Positions 8,785-16,881 of a stretch of 64,000 nucleotides of DNA are shown in pieces. The DNA lies in contig NZ_BMJE01000003.1 in assembly GCF_014642915.1 (NCBI RefSeq), positions 62,001-126,000 of the forward strand, read 5' to 3'. The stretch comes from Flavobacterium suaedae. GTDB lineage: Bacteria; Bacteroidota; Bacteroidia; Flavobacteriales; Flavobacteriaceae. Every line of letters begins with the position of its first letter. Positions within the stretch are counted from its first letter, which is position 1. The notes below the pieces were generated by a model. That model was not told the origin of the DNA and did not search any database. It was given only the letters and a program-made list of their open reading frames with translations. The position numbers and the translations under genes are program-made.

Positions 8785-8979
8785 TTATTCCAAATAAGTT
8801 AAACACGCTTGTAGTTCCGGCTTTTCGGTAGTAAAAGTTCGTAGCCAGTCTACTAATTGGTCAACTTCATACGGTAACAGACTTTTAACTGCTTTTTCTA
8901 CTTCTTTACAAAAGAGTACAGGGTCAAAACTCACGTTTGTTAGTACTTGCTTTGTGTAGGCAAACATTGATCTGGGCAT
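8785..8979 (-). CDS. Conserved 64-residue flavobacterial protein
   Basis: The frame extends upstream to 9063, but the extra 28 residues are hydrophobic and AT-rich and lie in what looks like a promoter region. The ATG at 8979, giving MPRSMFAYTKQVL, is the better start. The protein is soluble and helical, with a FCKEVEKAVKSLLPYE segment. I recall similar short proteins in other flavobacteria but no function for them. Confidence 0.7.
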   Translation of the reverse strand: MPRSMFAYTKQVLTNVSFDPVLFCKEVEKAVKSLLPYEVDQLVDWLRTFTTEKPELQACLTYLE

Positions 8980-9116
8980 AATTCTTTTACAAATTATTAA
9001 TTGGTTAACTGAAATAAGAACGTAGTGTAAATATACTAAAAAAATGGACACTATGGTTAACAATTTGATAAAATAAAGCTGTTAAATTTTTATTTAAACA
9101 TTTTATTAACAAAAAA

Positions 9117-9785
9117 TCAACGTTTAAATGCACGTAGCATCTCTCTTTTTCCGGGAGGTCCCGGTAGTTTTTCAGTTTCAAAACCTACCTCCTGCATAGC
9201 CTTTTTTATTACCGTTCGGCAGGCATATGTTACAAGTATACCATTAGCTTTTAAAGCTTTATACATTTTAGCAAATATCGCTGCACTCCAAAGTTCAGGT
9301 TGCGCATGATATCCGAAGGCATCAAAGTATATTATATCATACAAATTCTCATATGCAATCTCTTCAAAATGCTGTTTACGTTTTAGTAAGGTAAACATAT
9401 CATTGACTAAAACCGGCTTTTCCCAGCCTGAAGAGTGCATTAAATTAAAAACTTCTTGCTGATTATCTGCATTTAATTGTTGTACATAATTCAGCTTAAG
9501 GGCTTCTTCAGGTGCTACAGGGTATGCCTCTACTCCTGTATAGTTAATTTGCTGTTTTGTTTTTAGCGACTCTAAATAGGTTATAAATGCATTTAAACCT
9601 GTACCGAAGCCTATTTCTAAAATAGAAACAGGCTGACCTTCGGTTAAAGCCAGCCCGTTTTTTATGAATACATGATAGGCTTCCTGTATAGCACCAAACC
9701 TGGAATGATAGGTTTCTTTCATTTCAGGCAGGTATATGGTTACAGAACCATCAGAAGTAGTTATAATTTCTCTTTCTTCCTTCAC
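9117..9785 (-). CDS. mnmD: tRNA 5-methylaminomethyl-2-thiouridine methyltransferase MnmD
   Basis: A class I SAM methyltransferase equivalent to the N-terminal half of MnmC. It methylates 5-aminomethyl-2-thiouridine at position 34 of tRNA, late in the pathway that also uses MnmA, encoded 10 kb away. The SAM motif ILEIGFGTGLN, the family motif YHSRFGAIQEAYHVF and DIIYFDAFGY are all present; the FAD-dependent half of MnmC is absent. No ATG start exists: GTG at 9785 gives MKEEREIITTSDG, which fits the family's usual start and sits 1 base after the previous stop. GTG at 9830 would add 15 residues and overlap the upstream gene by 44 bases. Confidence 0.88.
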   Translation of the reverse strand: MKEEREIITTSDGSVTIYLPEMKETYHSRFGAIQEAYHVFIKNGLALTEGQPVSILEIGFGTGLNAFITYLESLKTKQQINYTGVEAYPVAPEEALKLNYVQQLNADNQQEVFNLMHSSGWEKPVLVNDMFTLLKRKQHFEEIAYENLYDIIYFDAFGYHAQPELWSAAIFAKMYKALKANGILVTYACRTVIKKAMQEVGFETEKLPGPPGKREMLRAFKR

Positions 9786-9786
9786 C

Positions 9787-10275
9787 CTATTTAATGTATA
9801 ATTTTTTAATTCTTGGTATTGGTCCTCCACATTTTTGCTCGTGGCACTTTACACAGGCTGAAACAGCATCATTAAAATGCTCTTTTGCATTTTCAGCATC
9901 GTTATATATAAGTTCCTGTGCTTTTAAAAACTTCGCAGCCTGCTCTTTAAAAAAGGCATCATTCTCACTCTCATCTGTCATTACAGACGAATGAATATCT
10001 AAAAAGTATTTAGGAAATTTACCCAATGTATCACCGCTTACTATACGCTGCTTTAATAATTGGTTTTCTGCATACATCTGTTCCATAAGTGCTGCCATTT
10101 CTGACATCTCGTACATTTTAAATTCCTTTTTATCAGAATTATTAGACGTTGTACTATCTGCACTTATAGCAGCGGCTTCTTTTTCTTCATTTACATTTTC
10201 AGAGACTTCTTCTTTACAGCTGGTTGCAAAAGTTGTTAGTAAGACCCCTACTATAACTATTGAAAAGTATTTCAT
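9787..10275 (-). CDS. Lipoprotein with C-terminal CxxCH haem motif
   Basis: A 162-residue lipoprotein: lipobox FATSC (Cys20), an acidic/serine-rich linker, a helical region and, near the C-terminus, CVKCH (Cys141, Cys144, His145), the covalent haem c attachment motif. One motif close to the end of a helical protein resembles class II (cytochrome c' type) cytochromes. Cys149 adds a third cysteine in CHEQKC. The start codon overlaps the stop of the DUF4920 gene (TAATG), so the two are translationally coupled. A redox or ligand-binding role in the periplasm is inference. Confidence 0.8.
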   Translation of the reverse strand: MKYFSIVIVGVLLTTFATSCKEEVSENVNEEKEAAAISADSTTSNNSDKKEFKMYEMSEMAALMEQMYAENQLLKQRIVSGDTLGKFPKYFLDIHSSVMTDESENDAFFKEQAAKFLKAQELIYNDAENAKEHFNDAVSACVKCHEQKCGGPIPRIKKLYIK

Positions 10276-10802
10276 TATTGAGCTATCAATACACCATTAG
10301 CCATAAAACCATAAGTAATTTCAGGCTCTGTAATTTTATCTATTTCTTCTTGTGATTTTCCTTCATCTTTAGCATAGTGCTTTAACTCTGCTACCGGTGT
10401 TTCACTTACAAAAGCCTTACCTTCTACTACAGCTTCCTGCTCACCTGCATTAAGTGGTACGAAAAAACCATAATCTTTAAATCGCACAAAAGAATCTTCC
10501 TCTCCCGGTAACTCCATAGACATCCAGCACCCTTTCTTTTGGCAAACATCTTTTATTGTTGATTTAAATTTAACTTCAATAGTATCTCCTGCTTTAAGGT
10601 TTTTATAAGCCTCCAGCATTTGCTCTTCATTAAGTGCATTATCCGCAACTATTTTTTCACCGAAAGTTTCGTAATTTGCTGCAGTTTCTTCATTTACAGT
10701 TTCTTCAACTTGTGGAGTTTCAACTTCATTCTCAGCCTCTTTATTGTTTTTACAAGCAGCTAAAACTAATAATGATGCTACTAAAACTAATGATTTTTTC
10801 AT
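10275..10802 (-). CDS. DUF4920 lipoprotein
   Basis: A 175-residue lipoprotein from the ATG at 10802; an in-frame extension to 10832 would put ten residues before a clear signal peptide (MKKSLVLVASLLVLAAC, Cys17). The DUF4920 domain spans about residues 40-173 with KDVCQKKGCWMSM, a conserved Cys pair, and FVPLNAGEQEAVVEG; the fold looks OB-like. Function is unknown. It overlaps the haem-motif lipoprotein by one base and is probably first in the operon that runs into mnmD. Confidence 0.85.
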   Translation of the reverse strand: MKKSLVLVASLLVLAACKNNKEAENEVETPQVEETVNEETAANYETFGEKIVADNALNEEQMLEAYKNLKAGDTIEVKFKSTIKDVCQKKGCWMSMELPGEEDSFVRFKDYGFFVPLNAGEQEAVVEGKAFVSETPVAELKHYAKDEGKSQEEIDKITEPEITYGFMANGVLIAQ

Positions 10803-10956
10803 GTTTAACAGAATTTTAATTTTATACAGCAAATTTATATAATTTATACAAATACAGCCCTTTTAGCTCTATAACTGTTACAAATAATTTAAAAAAAGTA
10901 AGTGTTCCTATATCCTTAAATAGCACTTGGCATGAGAAAAAACACATATTTTTTAC

Positions 10957-10964
10957 TAAATTTG
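10957..10964 (+). promoter_or_regulatory. Putative TAnnTTTG promoter of ilvE
   Basis: TAAATTTG followed by CGCA lies 37 bases before the ilvE start and matches the Bacteroidota -7 element. A TTG occurs at 10927 but is farther upstream than usual. Confidence 0.5.
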
Positions 10965-11001
10965 CGCATAACACACTTATATTCTTAACAAACCTAACTT
11001 A

Positions 11002-12069
11002 ATGAGCAACAACGCTACAGAAGATATTGTTATTAACAGAGCGGAATCTACAAAAATCGACGCTGTTAATTTTGACAACCTAGTTTTCGGAGAAATTTTT
11101 ACTGACCATATGCTGATATGTGACTACAAGCAAGGTGTGTGGGAAAAACCAATTATACAACCATACGCACCTTTCCTTATAGACCCGTCAGCAAAAGTGT
11201 TTCACTACGGCCAGGCAATTTTTGAAGGTATGAAAGCCTATAAAGATGATAATGAAGATGTGTGGCTTTTTAGACCGGAAGAAAACTACAACCGATTTAA
11301 TAAATCAGCTAAAAGGCTTGCTATGCCGGAAGTACCTGAAAGTGTATTTATGGATGGCATGAAAAAACTTTTGGAAATAGAAAAGGAGTGGGTTAAAAAA
11401 GGGATAGGAAATTCACTATACATTCGCCCGTTTATGATTGCTACAGGTCCCGGTGTTATAGCTGCTCCTGCAAAATTTTACAGGTTTATGATAATTCTTT
11501 CGCCTGCAAAAGCATATTATTCAGGAGAAGTAAAGGTTATTATAGCAGAACATTTTAGTAGAGCTGCTAATGGTGGTATAGGAGCTGCAAAGGCTGCGGG
11601 TAATTACTCGGCACAATTTTACCCTACTAAACTGGCTAACGAAATGGGCTTTCAGCAAATTATATGGACTGATGACGCTACCCATAGTAAGCTGGAAGAA
11701 GCGGGTACTATGAATGTATTTTTTAGAATAAACGATACTTTATACACTGCACCTACAAGCGAAAGAATACTGGATGGTGTAACCAGAAAGAGCCTTATAG
11801 ACCTTGCGAAACGTGAAAATATAAATGTAGAAGTTCGCCCTGTTTTGGTAGAAGAAGTTATAGCTGCTGCTGAAAACGGTACACTGCAAGAAGTATTTGG
11901 TGCAGGTACTGCTGCCGTAGTAAACCCTATTGTAGGCTTTAGCTATAAAGAAAAATACTATGAGTTACCTAAACTGGATAACCCTATAGCTTTAGACCTA
12001 AAGAAAAAATTAACCGCTATACAACATAAAGTTGCCAAAGATACTTTTGGCTGGACTGTAAAAATATAG
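11002..12069 (+). CDS. ilvE: Branched-chain amino acid aminotransferase
   Basis: A 355-residue class IV PLP aminotransferase that converts leucine, isoleucine and valine to their 2-oxo acids with 2-oxoglutarate. The PLP lysine is Lys197 in GGIGAAKAAGNY; HYGQAIFEGMKAY (about residues 68-80) and LEEAGTMNVFF are the other family signatures. Length fits the longer, eukaryote-like BCAT group common in Bacteroidota. It is monocistronic with its own promoter and terminator. Confidence 0.95.
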   Translation: MSNNATEDIVINRAESTKIDAVNFDNLVFGEIFTDHMLICDYKQGVWEKPIIQPYAPFLIDPSAKVFHYGQAIFEGMKAYKDDNEDVWLFRPEENYNRFNKSAKRLAMPEVPESVFMDGMKKLLEIEKEWVKKGIGNSLYIRPFMIATGPGVIAAPAKFYRFMIILSPAKAYYSGEVKVIIAEHFSRAANGGIGAAKAAGNYSAQFYPTKLANEMGFQQIIWTDDATHSKLEEAGTMNVFFRINDTLYTAPTSERILDGVTRKSLIDLAKRENINVEVRPVLVEEVIAAAENGTLQEVFGAGTAAVVNPIVGFSYKEKYYELPKLDNPIALDLKKKLTAIQHKVAKDTFGWTVKI

Positions 12070-12092
12070 GTTAACAATATATGTTATTATAA

Positions 12093-12126
12093 AAAATGCT
12101 CGATTGTAAAATCGAGCATTTTTTAT
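12093..12126. terminator. Bidirectional terminator after ilvE
   Basis: Hairpin AAAATGCTCGAT / ATCGAGCATTTT with loop TGTAAA, A-rich before and T-rich after. It separates ilvE from the convergent pyrophosphohydrolase gene. Confidence 0.9.
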
Positions 12127-12154
12127 TCAATCAAACTATGAAGTAATTATTTTG

Positions 12155-12538
12155 CTACTTTAATATTTCAGTGAAGTTAGGCTTAAAATAATTAGGTCCC
12201 TTCATAACCTTACCGTCTTCTCTGTAAATAGGTTTTCCGTCCTCTCCCAGTTTACTCATATTACTACGCTGTATTTCGTCAAATACTTCTTCTATTTTGT
12301 GCTGTAACCCATGTTCTATTATAGTTCCGCATAAAATGTACAGCATATCGCCCAAAGCATCGGCTATTTCTGTTAAGTCATTATCGCTTACAGCTTCTAA
12401 ATATTCTTCATTTTCTTCCTTCATCAGGTTATAACGCAACATATTAACACTTTCGCCCAAATCGGCTCTTGGCGTTTCACTGATTCCTAAACCAAAGGCA
12501 TCATGAAATTTCTTTACGGCATCCAGTTGTTTCTTCAT
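12155..12538 (-). CDS. MazG-like nucleoside triphosphate pyrophosphohydrolase
   Basis: A 127-residue all-alpha NTP pyrophosphatase. The metal-binding pattern is visible as EENEEYLEA (Glu41, Glu42, Glu45) and EIADALGDMLY (Glu57, Asp60, Asp64). The C-terminal MSKLGEDGKPIYREDGKV and GPNYFKP mark the phage/bacterial MazG-like group. Such enzymes hydrolyse non-canonical or excess (d)NTPs to monophosphates. It has no partner genes; specificity is unknown. Confidence 0.88.
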   Translation of the reverse strand: MKKQLDAVKKFHDAFGLGISETPRADLGESVNMLRYNLMKEENEEYLEAVSDNDLTEIADALGDMLYILCGTIIEHGLQHKIEEVFDEIQRSNMSKLGEDGKPIYREDGKVMKGPNYFKPNFTEILK

Positions 12539-12591
12539 TATTGTAAGTTTATTTAAAGCTTAAAAATACCGTAAATGAGAAGTGTATATTG

Positions 12592-12599
12592 TATTTTTG
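12592..12599 (+). promoter_or_regulatory. Putative TAnnTTTG promoter element
   Basis: TATTTTTG lies 17 bases before the ATG at 12616. Because it overlaps the first codons of the longer possible reading frame (from 12589), it supports the shorter start. Confidence 0.45.
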
Positions 12600-12615
12600 C
12601 AAAAAAGATTTCAAC

Positions 12616-12804
12616 ATGTTTACAACAGGGCAACTGATATTTGCAGGCTTTTTTGTAGTAGTTTTTATAATTGCTATGGTATATGTATACCGTAAAGACC
12701 TTGGCTTACACAAAATGCATTACAAAGGCAGTTATAAAATACTTTTAGGCTTTTTAGCTTTTATAGCACTTTTAGTTATTATTAAAATATACCTGAAAGA
12801 ATAA
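12616..12804 (+). CDS. Small two-helix membrane protein
   Basis: A 62-residue protein starting MFTTGQLIFAGFF. Two transmembrane helices (about residues 6-25 and 42-59) flank a basic loop YRKDLGLHKMHYKGS. It resembles short conserved membrane proteins of flavobacteria that have no assigned function. The longer frame from 12589 adds nine residues that overlap the likely promoter and is disfavoured. Confidence 0.7.
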   Translation: MFTTGQLIFAGFFVVVFIIAMVYVYRKDLGLHKMHYKGSYKILLGFLAFIALLVIIKIYLKE

Positions 12805-12980
12805 TTATAGTAACAATACTACAGTGCATAACTAAACGTTATAACTTTTAGTTAACGTAAATTCAACGAAAATTACTACATTTACTTTTAGGTAATTTTT
12901 TTATTACTAAGTAGTATTTTGCTTATAATAAATAATATACACCTAAACCAAAGAGGGGAAATCTATACAAATTAATAACA

Positions 12981-13589
12981 ATGATAAGTATTGTAATTGC
13001 CGAAGACCATCAATCGTTAATAGACGGTATAAAAGTTTTCTTGGAATATGAAGAAGACATTACTGTAGTAGGCGAAGCTAATGATGGTAAAAAATTACTT
13101 GATATTGTTATTAAGAAAAAGCCCGATGTTGTAATAACAGACATCCGCATGCCTAAAATGGATGGTATTACAGCTACAAAACTTATAAAGAAAGAGTTAC
13201 CTGACTGCCATGTAATAGCTTTTACAATGTACGACCAGGATGAAGCCATTACCCAAATGCAGGAAGCAGGAGCTTCGGGTTATATAATGAAGAACTCTCC
13301 TTTAAAAACAGTCCTTTCTGTAGTGCGAAGAGTTGTAAGTGGGGAAAAAGTTTTTGATACCCCTATACAGCCTCAAAAAGCAGAAAACAAAAGCATTCCG
13401 TTAAGTAAAAGGGAAATGGAGATTGTAAAACTGGTTGGGGAAGGTAAAACATCTCAGGAAATAGCTGAATTACTTTTTATTGAAAAAAGCACTGTTGACA
13501 CCCACCGCAAAAATATCCTGAAGAAATTAAATCTACAGGGAAAAAGTGAACTTCTGCGTTTTTCAATGGAACGTAAATACGATTTTTAA
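12981..13589 (+). CDS. NarL/LuxR-type response regulator
   Basis: A 202-residue two-component regulator. The receiver domain (residues 1-120) has acidic pocket Glu8-Asp9, phospho-acceptor Asp54 in VVITDIRMP, and Lys in YIMKNS. The C-terminal LuxR-type helix-turn-helix (about 138-198) carries the pattern LSKREMEIVKLVGEGKTSQE. No histidine kinase is encoded next to it, so its partner is elsewhere. Targets are unknown. Confidence 0.93.
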   Translation: MISIVIAEDHQSLIDGIKVFLEYEEDITVVGEANDGKKLLDIVIKKKPDVVITDIRMPKMDGITATKLIKKELPDCHVIAFTMYDQDEAITQMQEAGASGYIMKNSPLKTVLSVVRRVVSGEKVFDTPIQPQKAENKSIPLSKREMEIVKLVGEGKTSQEIAELLFIEKSTVDTHRKNILKKLNLQGKSELLRFSMERKYDF

Positions 13590-13612
13590 CATAAATATCT
13601 ATCAATACCTAC

Positions 13613-13641
13613 CAAAATACCCACTAATGGGTATTTTTTTT
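13613..13641 (+). terminator. Terminator after the response regulator
   Basis: Hairpin AATACCCA / TGGGTATT (13615-13634) followed by eight T. Confidence 0.85.
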
Positions 13642-13804
13642 AGTCCTTATTTACCCAATCTTTGCCCTACATAAATTGCAGAAGTAGACAGCTACTTATG
13701 AAAATTCCTTATATGTTTCTTCTTCTCTAAATCAATAATTTTCTTAAATTTACATAGTAGTTGTTTAGCAAAAGAATACCTCTTAACGGAGGTATTTTTT
13801 TTGT
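13642..13804 (+). other. Non-coding stretch ending in a second terminator-like hairpin
   Basis: The space between the response regulator and the lpoB-like gene (13590-13919) has no gene of normal length. After the first terminator come about 130 bases without coding signal, then a second hairpin AATACCTC / GAGGTATT (13775-13796) with eight T. A terminator with no gene in front of it could end a small RNA starting near 13650, or be a back-up stop. There is no direct evidence for transcription. Confidence 0.35.
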
Positions 13805-13827
13805 TTTATTAACATATAAAAACGTAC

Positions 13828-13843
13828 TGGCACATCTTTTGTA
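13828..13843 (+). promoter_or_regulatory. Sigma-54 (-24/-12) type promoter
   Basis: TGGCAC-N5-TTGTA. The GG at 13829-13830 and GT at 13841-13842 are separated by exactly 10 bases, as required for RpoN promoters; the only departure from the TGGCAC-N5-TTGCA consensus is GT for GC at -12. It would start transcription near 13854, 66 bases before the LpoB-like gene. Confidence 0.55.
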
Positions 13844-13919
13844 AGTATGCCTTTAAATAAAAAAAGATGTAGTATTTTTAACATCATCATAAACTAAGTA
13901 ACACATAAAAACACGAATT

Positions 13920-14513
13920 ATGAAATTTAAAGCATTACAATTAGCCCTTATCCTTACGCTTGGTTTCACTTTTACAAACTGTTCTTCACACAAAGTAGAG
14001 CGTATGAGTGAAAACACAGTAACAGACCTTAGCGGTCGTTGGAATGAAACAGATTCAAGACTTACAGCGGAAGAAATTACTGCTGAGTTAATGGAACATT
14101 CTTGGTACAGTACTTATGCATCTGAACATGGTGGTAAAAAGCCGGTAATTATTGTTGGTATGATTACCAATAAATCTCATGAGCATATTGCTACCGAAAC
14201 TTTTTCTAAAGACATTGAAAAGGCTATAATTAATTCAGGCAGAATGAAACTTGTACAGGCAGGTAACATGCGTGAAGAAATAAGAGCTGAAAGAGCTGAC
14301 CAGCAAAACTTCGCTTCTCAGTCTACAATGAAAAAGTTTGGTCTTGAAAACGGTGCTGATTTTATGCTACAGGGCACAATAAACTCTATTGTAGACCAAT
14401 ACAAGAAAGAAAAAACAGTTTATTACCAAATAGATCTTGAGCTTACCAATATTGAAACAAATGATAAAGTTTGGATTGGTGACAAAAAAATCAAGAAATA
14501 CATAAACAAATAG
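13920..14513 (+). CDS. LpoB-like lipoprotein (penicillin-binding protein activator)
   Basis: A 197-residue outer-membrane lipoprotein: lipobox FTFTNC (Cys21), then a domain like LpoB/COG3417 with VTDLSGRWNETDSRL, PVIIVGMITNKSHEHI, FSKDIEKAIINSG and GADFMLQGTINSI. In E. coli LpoB crosses the periplasm to stimulate the synthase PBP1b. It is first in a three-gene cluster with a COG3014 lipoprotein and a small secreted protein, and sits behind a sigma-54-like promoter. PBP activation in this organism is inferred from the family. Confidence 0.85.
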   Translation: MKFKALQLALILTLGFTFTNCSSHKVERMSENTVTDLSGRWNETDSRLTAEEITAELMEHSWYSTYASEHGGKKPVIIVGMITNKSHEHIATETFSKDIEKAIINSGRMKLVQAGNMREEIRAERADQQNFASQSTMKKFGLENGADFMLQGTINSIVDQYKKEKTVYYQIDLELTNIETNDKVWIGDKKIKKYINK

Positions 14514-14541
14514 TAGTGTTATAACTGCTTACTGATATTTT

Positions 14542-16398
14542 ATGAAAGCAACTATAACTAAAACTACAACTATTAGGCTTGTTTTGGTACTGTTAATGGT
14601 TAGCTTTCAATCCTGCGGAACTTATAACACCAAAACCTCAGATATTGAAAGCAAACTGTTCAACGGTAATTTTGATGGTGCTATTTCATCGCTAGACCAG
14701 AACAAATTCCTAAAAAAGAAAAGGAATAAGCTTCTTTACCTGATGGAAAAAGGGAAGGTTGAGCACATGCGGGGTAATTACAAAGTAAGTAACGACCTGC
14801 TGGAACAAGCCTATATACTTATTGAAGACAGGATAAAAACCAATGCAGGTCAGGCTATTGCCTCAAAACTTACTAACCCTATGGCAACGCCATATAAAGG
14901 GGAAGATTTTGAAAAGGTTACTATATTTTACTACAAAGCACTAAACTATTTTAACCTGGGTATGCCTTATGAAGCACTTGTTGAAGCAAAGCGTATCAAC
15001 CTTAAGCTGTATGAAATAAATGAACAGTACAAAAACAATAAAAACAAGTACAGCGAAGATGCTTTCTCTCAAATACTGCAAGGTTTAATATATGAGTCTG
15101 TAGGAGATATAAACAACGCTTTTATTGCCTACCGTAACGCCGAAGAAATATATACTAAGCATAATGGTGCTTTTTTTGGTGTAGTAATGCCTACACAGCT
15201 TAAAAAAGACTTAATGCGTACTGCTTTACAAATGGGCTTTATGCAGGAGTTCCAACAGTATCAAAAGAAGTACGGTTTCTCTAAAGAAGAAATTTTAGCT
15301 TCTAAAAATACTACTGACGGAGAGGCGATACTATTTTGGGAAAACGGAATAGGACCTGCAAAAGACCAAATTGTAATAACAGCATCCGGTGGTGGCGGTA
15401 TTTTTTACGGTACTTATATGGATGGTGATATTATGGAAGAGATAATAATACCTATACCGTTTGGTACCGATATTGGTAATGTAAATGCAATTGCAATACC
15501 AAAATACCGGGAAAGAGGTGGATATTACTCCAAAGCAGAGGTTATAGCAAACGGGAAATCACACCAACTGGAATTGGCTCAGGATTTTTACCCTATAGCA
15601 AAGCAAACACTTAAGGACCGTATGCTTAGAGAAACCATAGACCTTGTTACCCGTTTTGCTGCTAAAAAAGCAGCAAGTGCCGGTTTAGGTGCATTAGGTA
15701 AAGAATTACTTGGTGATACAGGTGGCGACCTTATTCAACTTGGTGCAGATATTACAGGAGCTGCTACAGAAAAGGCTGATACCCGAAACTGGCAATCGTT
15801 ACCCGCCACCATTTCTTATACCCGAGTCCCTTTACAAAAAGGAGAAAATAAGTTTGTAATTAAAAAGTATGGCGAAATGGGTATTGACACTGATACTATT
15901 ACCGTTGCGTACAAAAAAGGATTACAAATAATAGACTACTTTGATGTAGGCAGAACTCAGGTTATACCAAACGAAAAAGTTACAAATACTACAGATAACT
16001 CATTAAGTACTCCTTTACAGCAAAATAAAAACCCGGTTTTAGTAGCTACTGCCAAAAAAGAAAAGGTATGGAAAAATGCGGGAGAAGGTATACTTTACAG
16101 AGTAGAAAATACTGAAGCTATTGAACAGGGAGAAACTGTTTATGTAAAAAATATAGCACTTAAAACTACCAAACCACAAGCTGTAAAAGTTACCTATGCT
16201 ATTACCGAAGAACCTTTAAAAGAAGTATTGAAAGAAGTAAAAGAAGAAGAGTATTACGACTTCATGAAAAAAGGTAAAAACGGAGTAGCTGATAAATACT
16301 TTACTATAACACAGGTAGTAAAACCTGAGGAAGTAGTTACGTATAAAATTACGCAGTATAAACCTGAATCATATATCACTATCTTTAAAACAGAATAG
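14542..16398 (+). CDS. COG3014-family lipoprotein with TPR-like N-terminus
   Basis: A 618-residue lipoprotein: lipobox SFQSC (Cys25). Residues about 35-230 form helical pairs like tetratricopeptide repeats (LFNGNFDGAISSLDQN, GMPYEALVEAKRIN, GDINNAFIAYRNAEE). A central glycine-rich beta region (AKKAASAGLGALGKELLGD) and a beta-rich C-terminus follow. The COG3014 family is commonly found beside LpoB-like genes, as here (28-base gap). Biochemical function is unknown; a role with the LpoB-like protein in the envelope is likely. Confidence 0.82.
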   Translation: MKATITKTTTIRLVLVLLMVSFQSCGTYNTKTSDIESKLFNGNFDGAISSLDQNKFLKKKRNKLLYLMEKGKVEHMRGNYKVSNDLLEQAYILIEDRIKTNAGQAIASKLTNPMATPYKGEDFEKVTIFYYKALNYFNLGMPYEALVEAKRINLKLYEINEQYKNNKNKYSEDAFSQILQGLIYESVGDINNAFIAYRNAEEIYTKHNGAFFGVVMPTQLKKDLMRTALQMGFMQEFQQYQKKYGFSKEEILASKNTTDGEAILFWENGIGPAKDQIVITASGGGGIFYGTYMDGDIMEEIIIPIPFGTDIGNVNAIAIPKYRERGGYYSKAEVIANGKSHQLELAQDFYPIAKQTLKDRMLRETIDLVTRFAAKKAASAGLGALGKELLGDTGGDLIQLGADITGAATEKADTRNWQSLPATISYTRVPLQKGENKFVIKKYGEMGIDTDTITVAYKKGLQIIDYFDVGRTQVIPNEKVTNTTDNSLSTPLQQNKNPVLVATAKKEKVWKNAGEGILYRVENTEAIEQGETVYVKNIALKTTKPQAVKVTYAITEEPLKEVLKEVKEEEYYDFMKKGKNGVADKYFTITQVVKPEEVVTYKITQYKPESYITIFKTE

Positions 16399-16400
16399 TC

Positions 16401-16787
16401 ATGAAAAAAATAATTACCTTATTGTTGATTATAGCATCGTTTTCAGTTGCACAGGCACAAAAGCAAACTGACGACGGATGGAGAAAATGGGAAGCGACTA
16501 AATGCTACGCTAACATAGAGTACAGAATGAAGTATGTAGGTAAAAATGGCGAACAGCATCATTGGCAGGTACAGTTTAAAAATAATTATAACAGTATTGT
16601 GTCATTCAACTACCATGTAACGGATAAATTACAAGAGTATAACATTACTACACACAGGAAAACGTTATACGCACAAAAGCTTAGTGAGGCTATTGATGTA
16701 TATACTACAGAAGAAGATATTTACTTATTTGTAGATAAAGCAAGCCTGTCGCCCTACCCTGAAAACTTTTTAGATTGTGATCATTAA
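16401..16787 (+). CDS. Small secreted hypothetical protein of the LpoB cluster
   Basis: A 128-residue protein with a signal peptide (MKKIITLLLIIASFSVAQAQ, cleavage after AQA). The mature part is a small beta-rich domain with Trp-rich DDGWRKWEATKCYANIEYRMK and two cysteines (in TKCYA and LDCDH) that could pair. It begins 2 bases after the COG3014 stop, so it belongs to that operon. No family recognised. Confidence 0.75.
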   Translation: MKKIITLLLIIASFSVAQAQKQTDDGWRKWEATKCYANIEYRMKYVGKNGEQHHWQVQFKNNYNSIVSFNYHVTDKLQEYNITTHRKTLYAQKLSEAIDVYTTEEDIYLFVDKASLSPYPENFLDCDH

Positions 16788-16792
16788 AATAT

Positions 16793-16821
16793 AAGCCCTG
16801 CAATTGCAGGGCTTTTTTTAT
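16793..16821 (+). terminator. Terminator of the LpoB cluster
   Basis: A 22-bp perfect, loopless palindrome with arms AAGCCCTG and CAGGGCTT centred on CAATTG (16793-16814), followed by T7. The identical palindrome occurs at 61271-61292. Confidence 0.88.
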
Positions 16822-16881
16822 TATATTGCATATACCTAGAGAGAAGGTAAAGAAGAACAGTACCGCACCTAACATATATGC

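Noticed and set aside
8980..9063. N-terminal extension of the 64-residue protein
   Set aside because: The extra residues are hydrophobic, AT-driven and unlike the conserved part; the ATG at 8979 is better.
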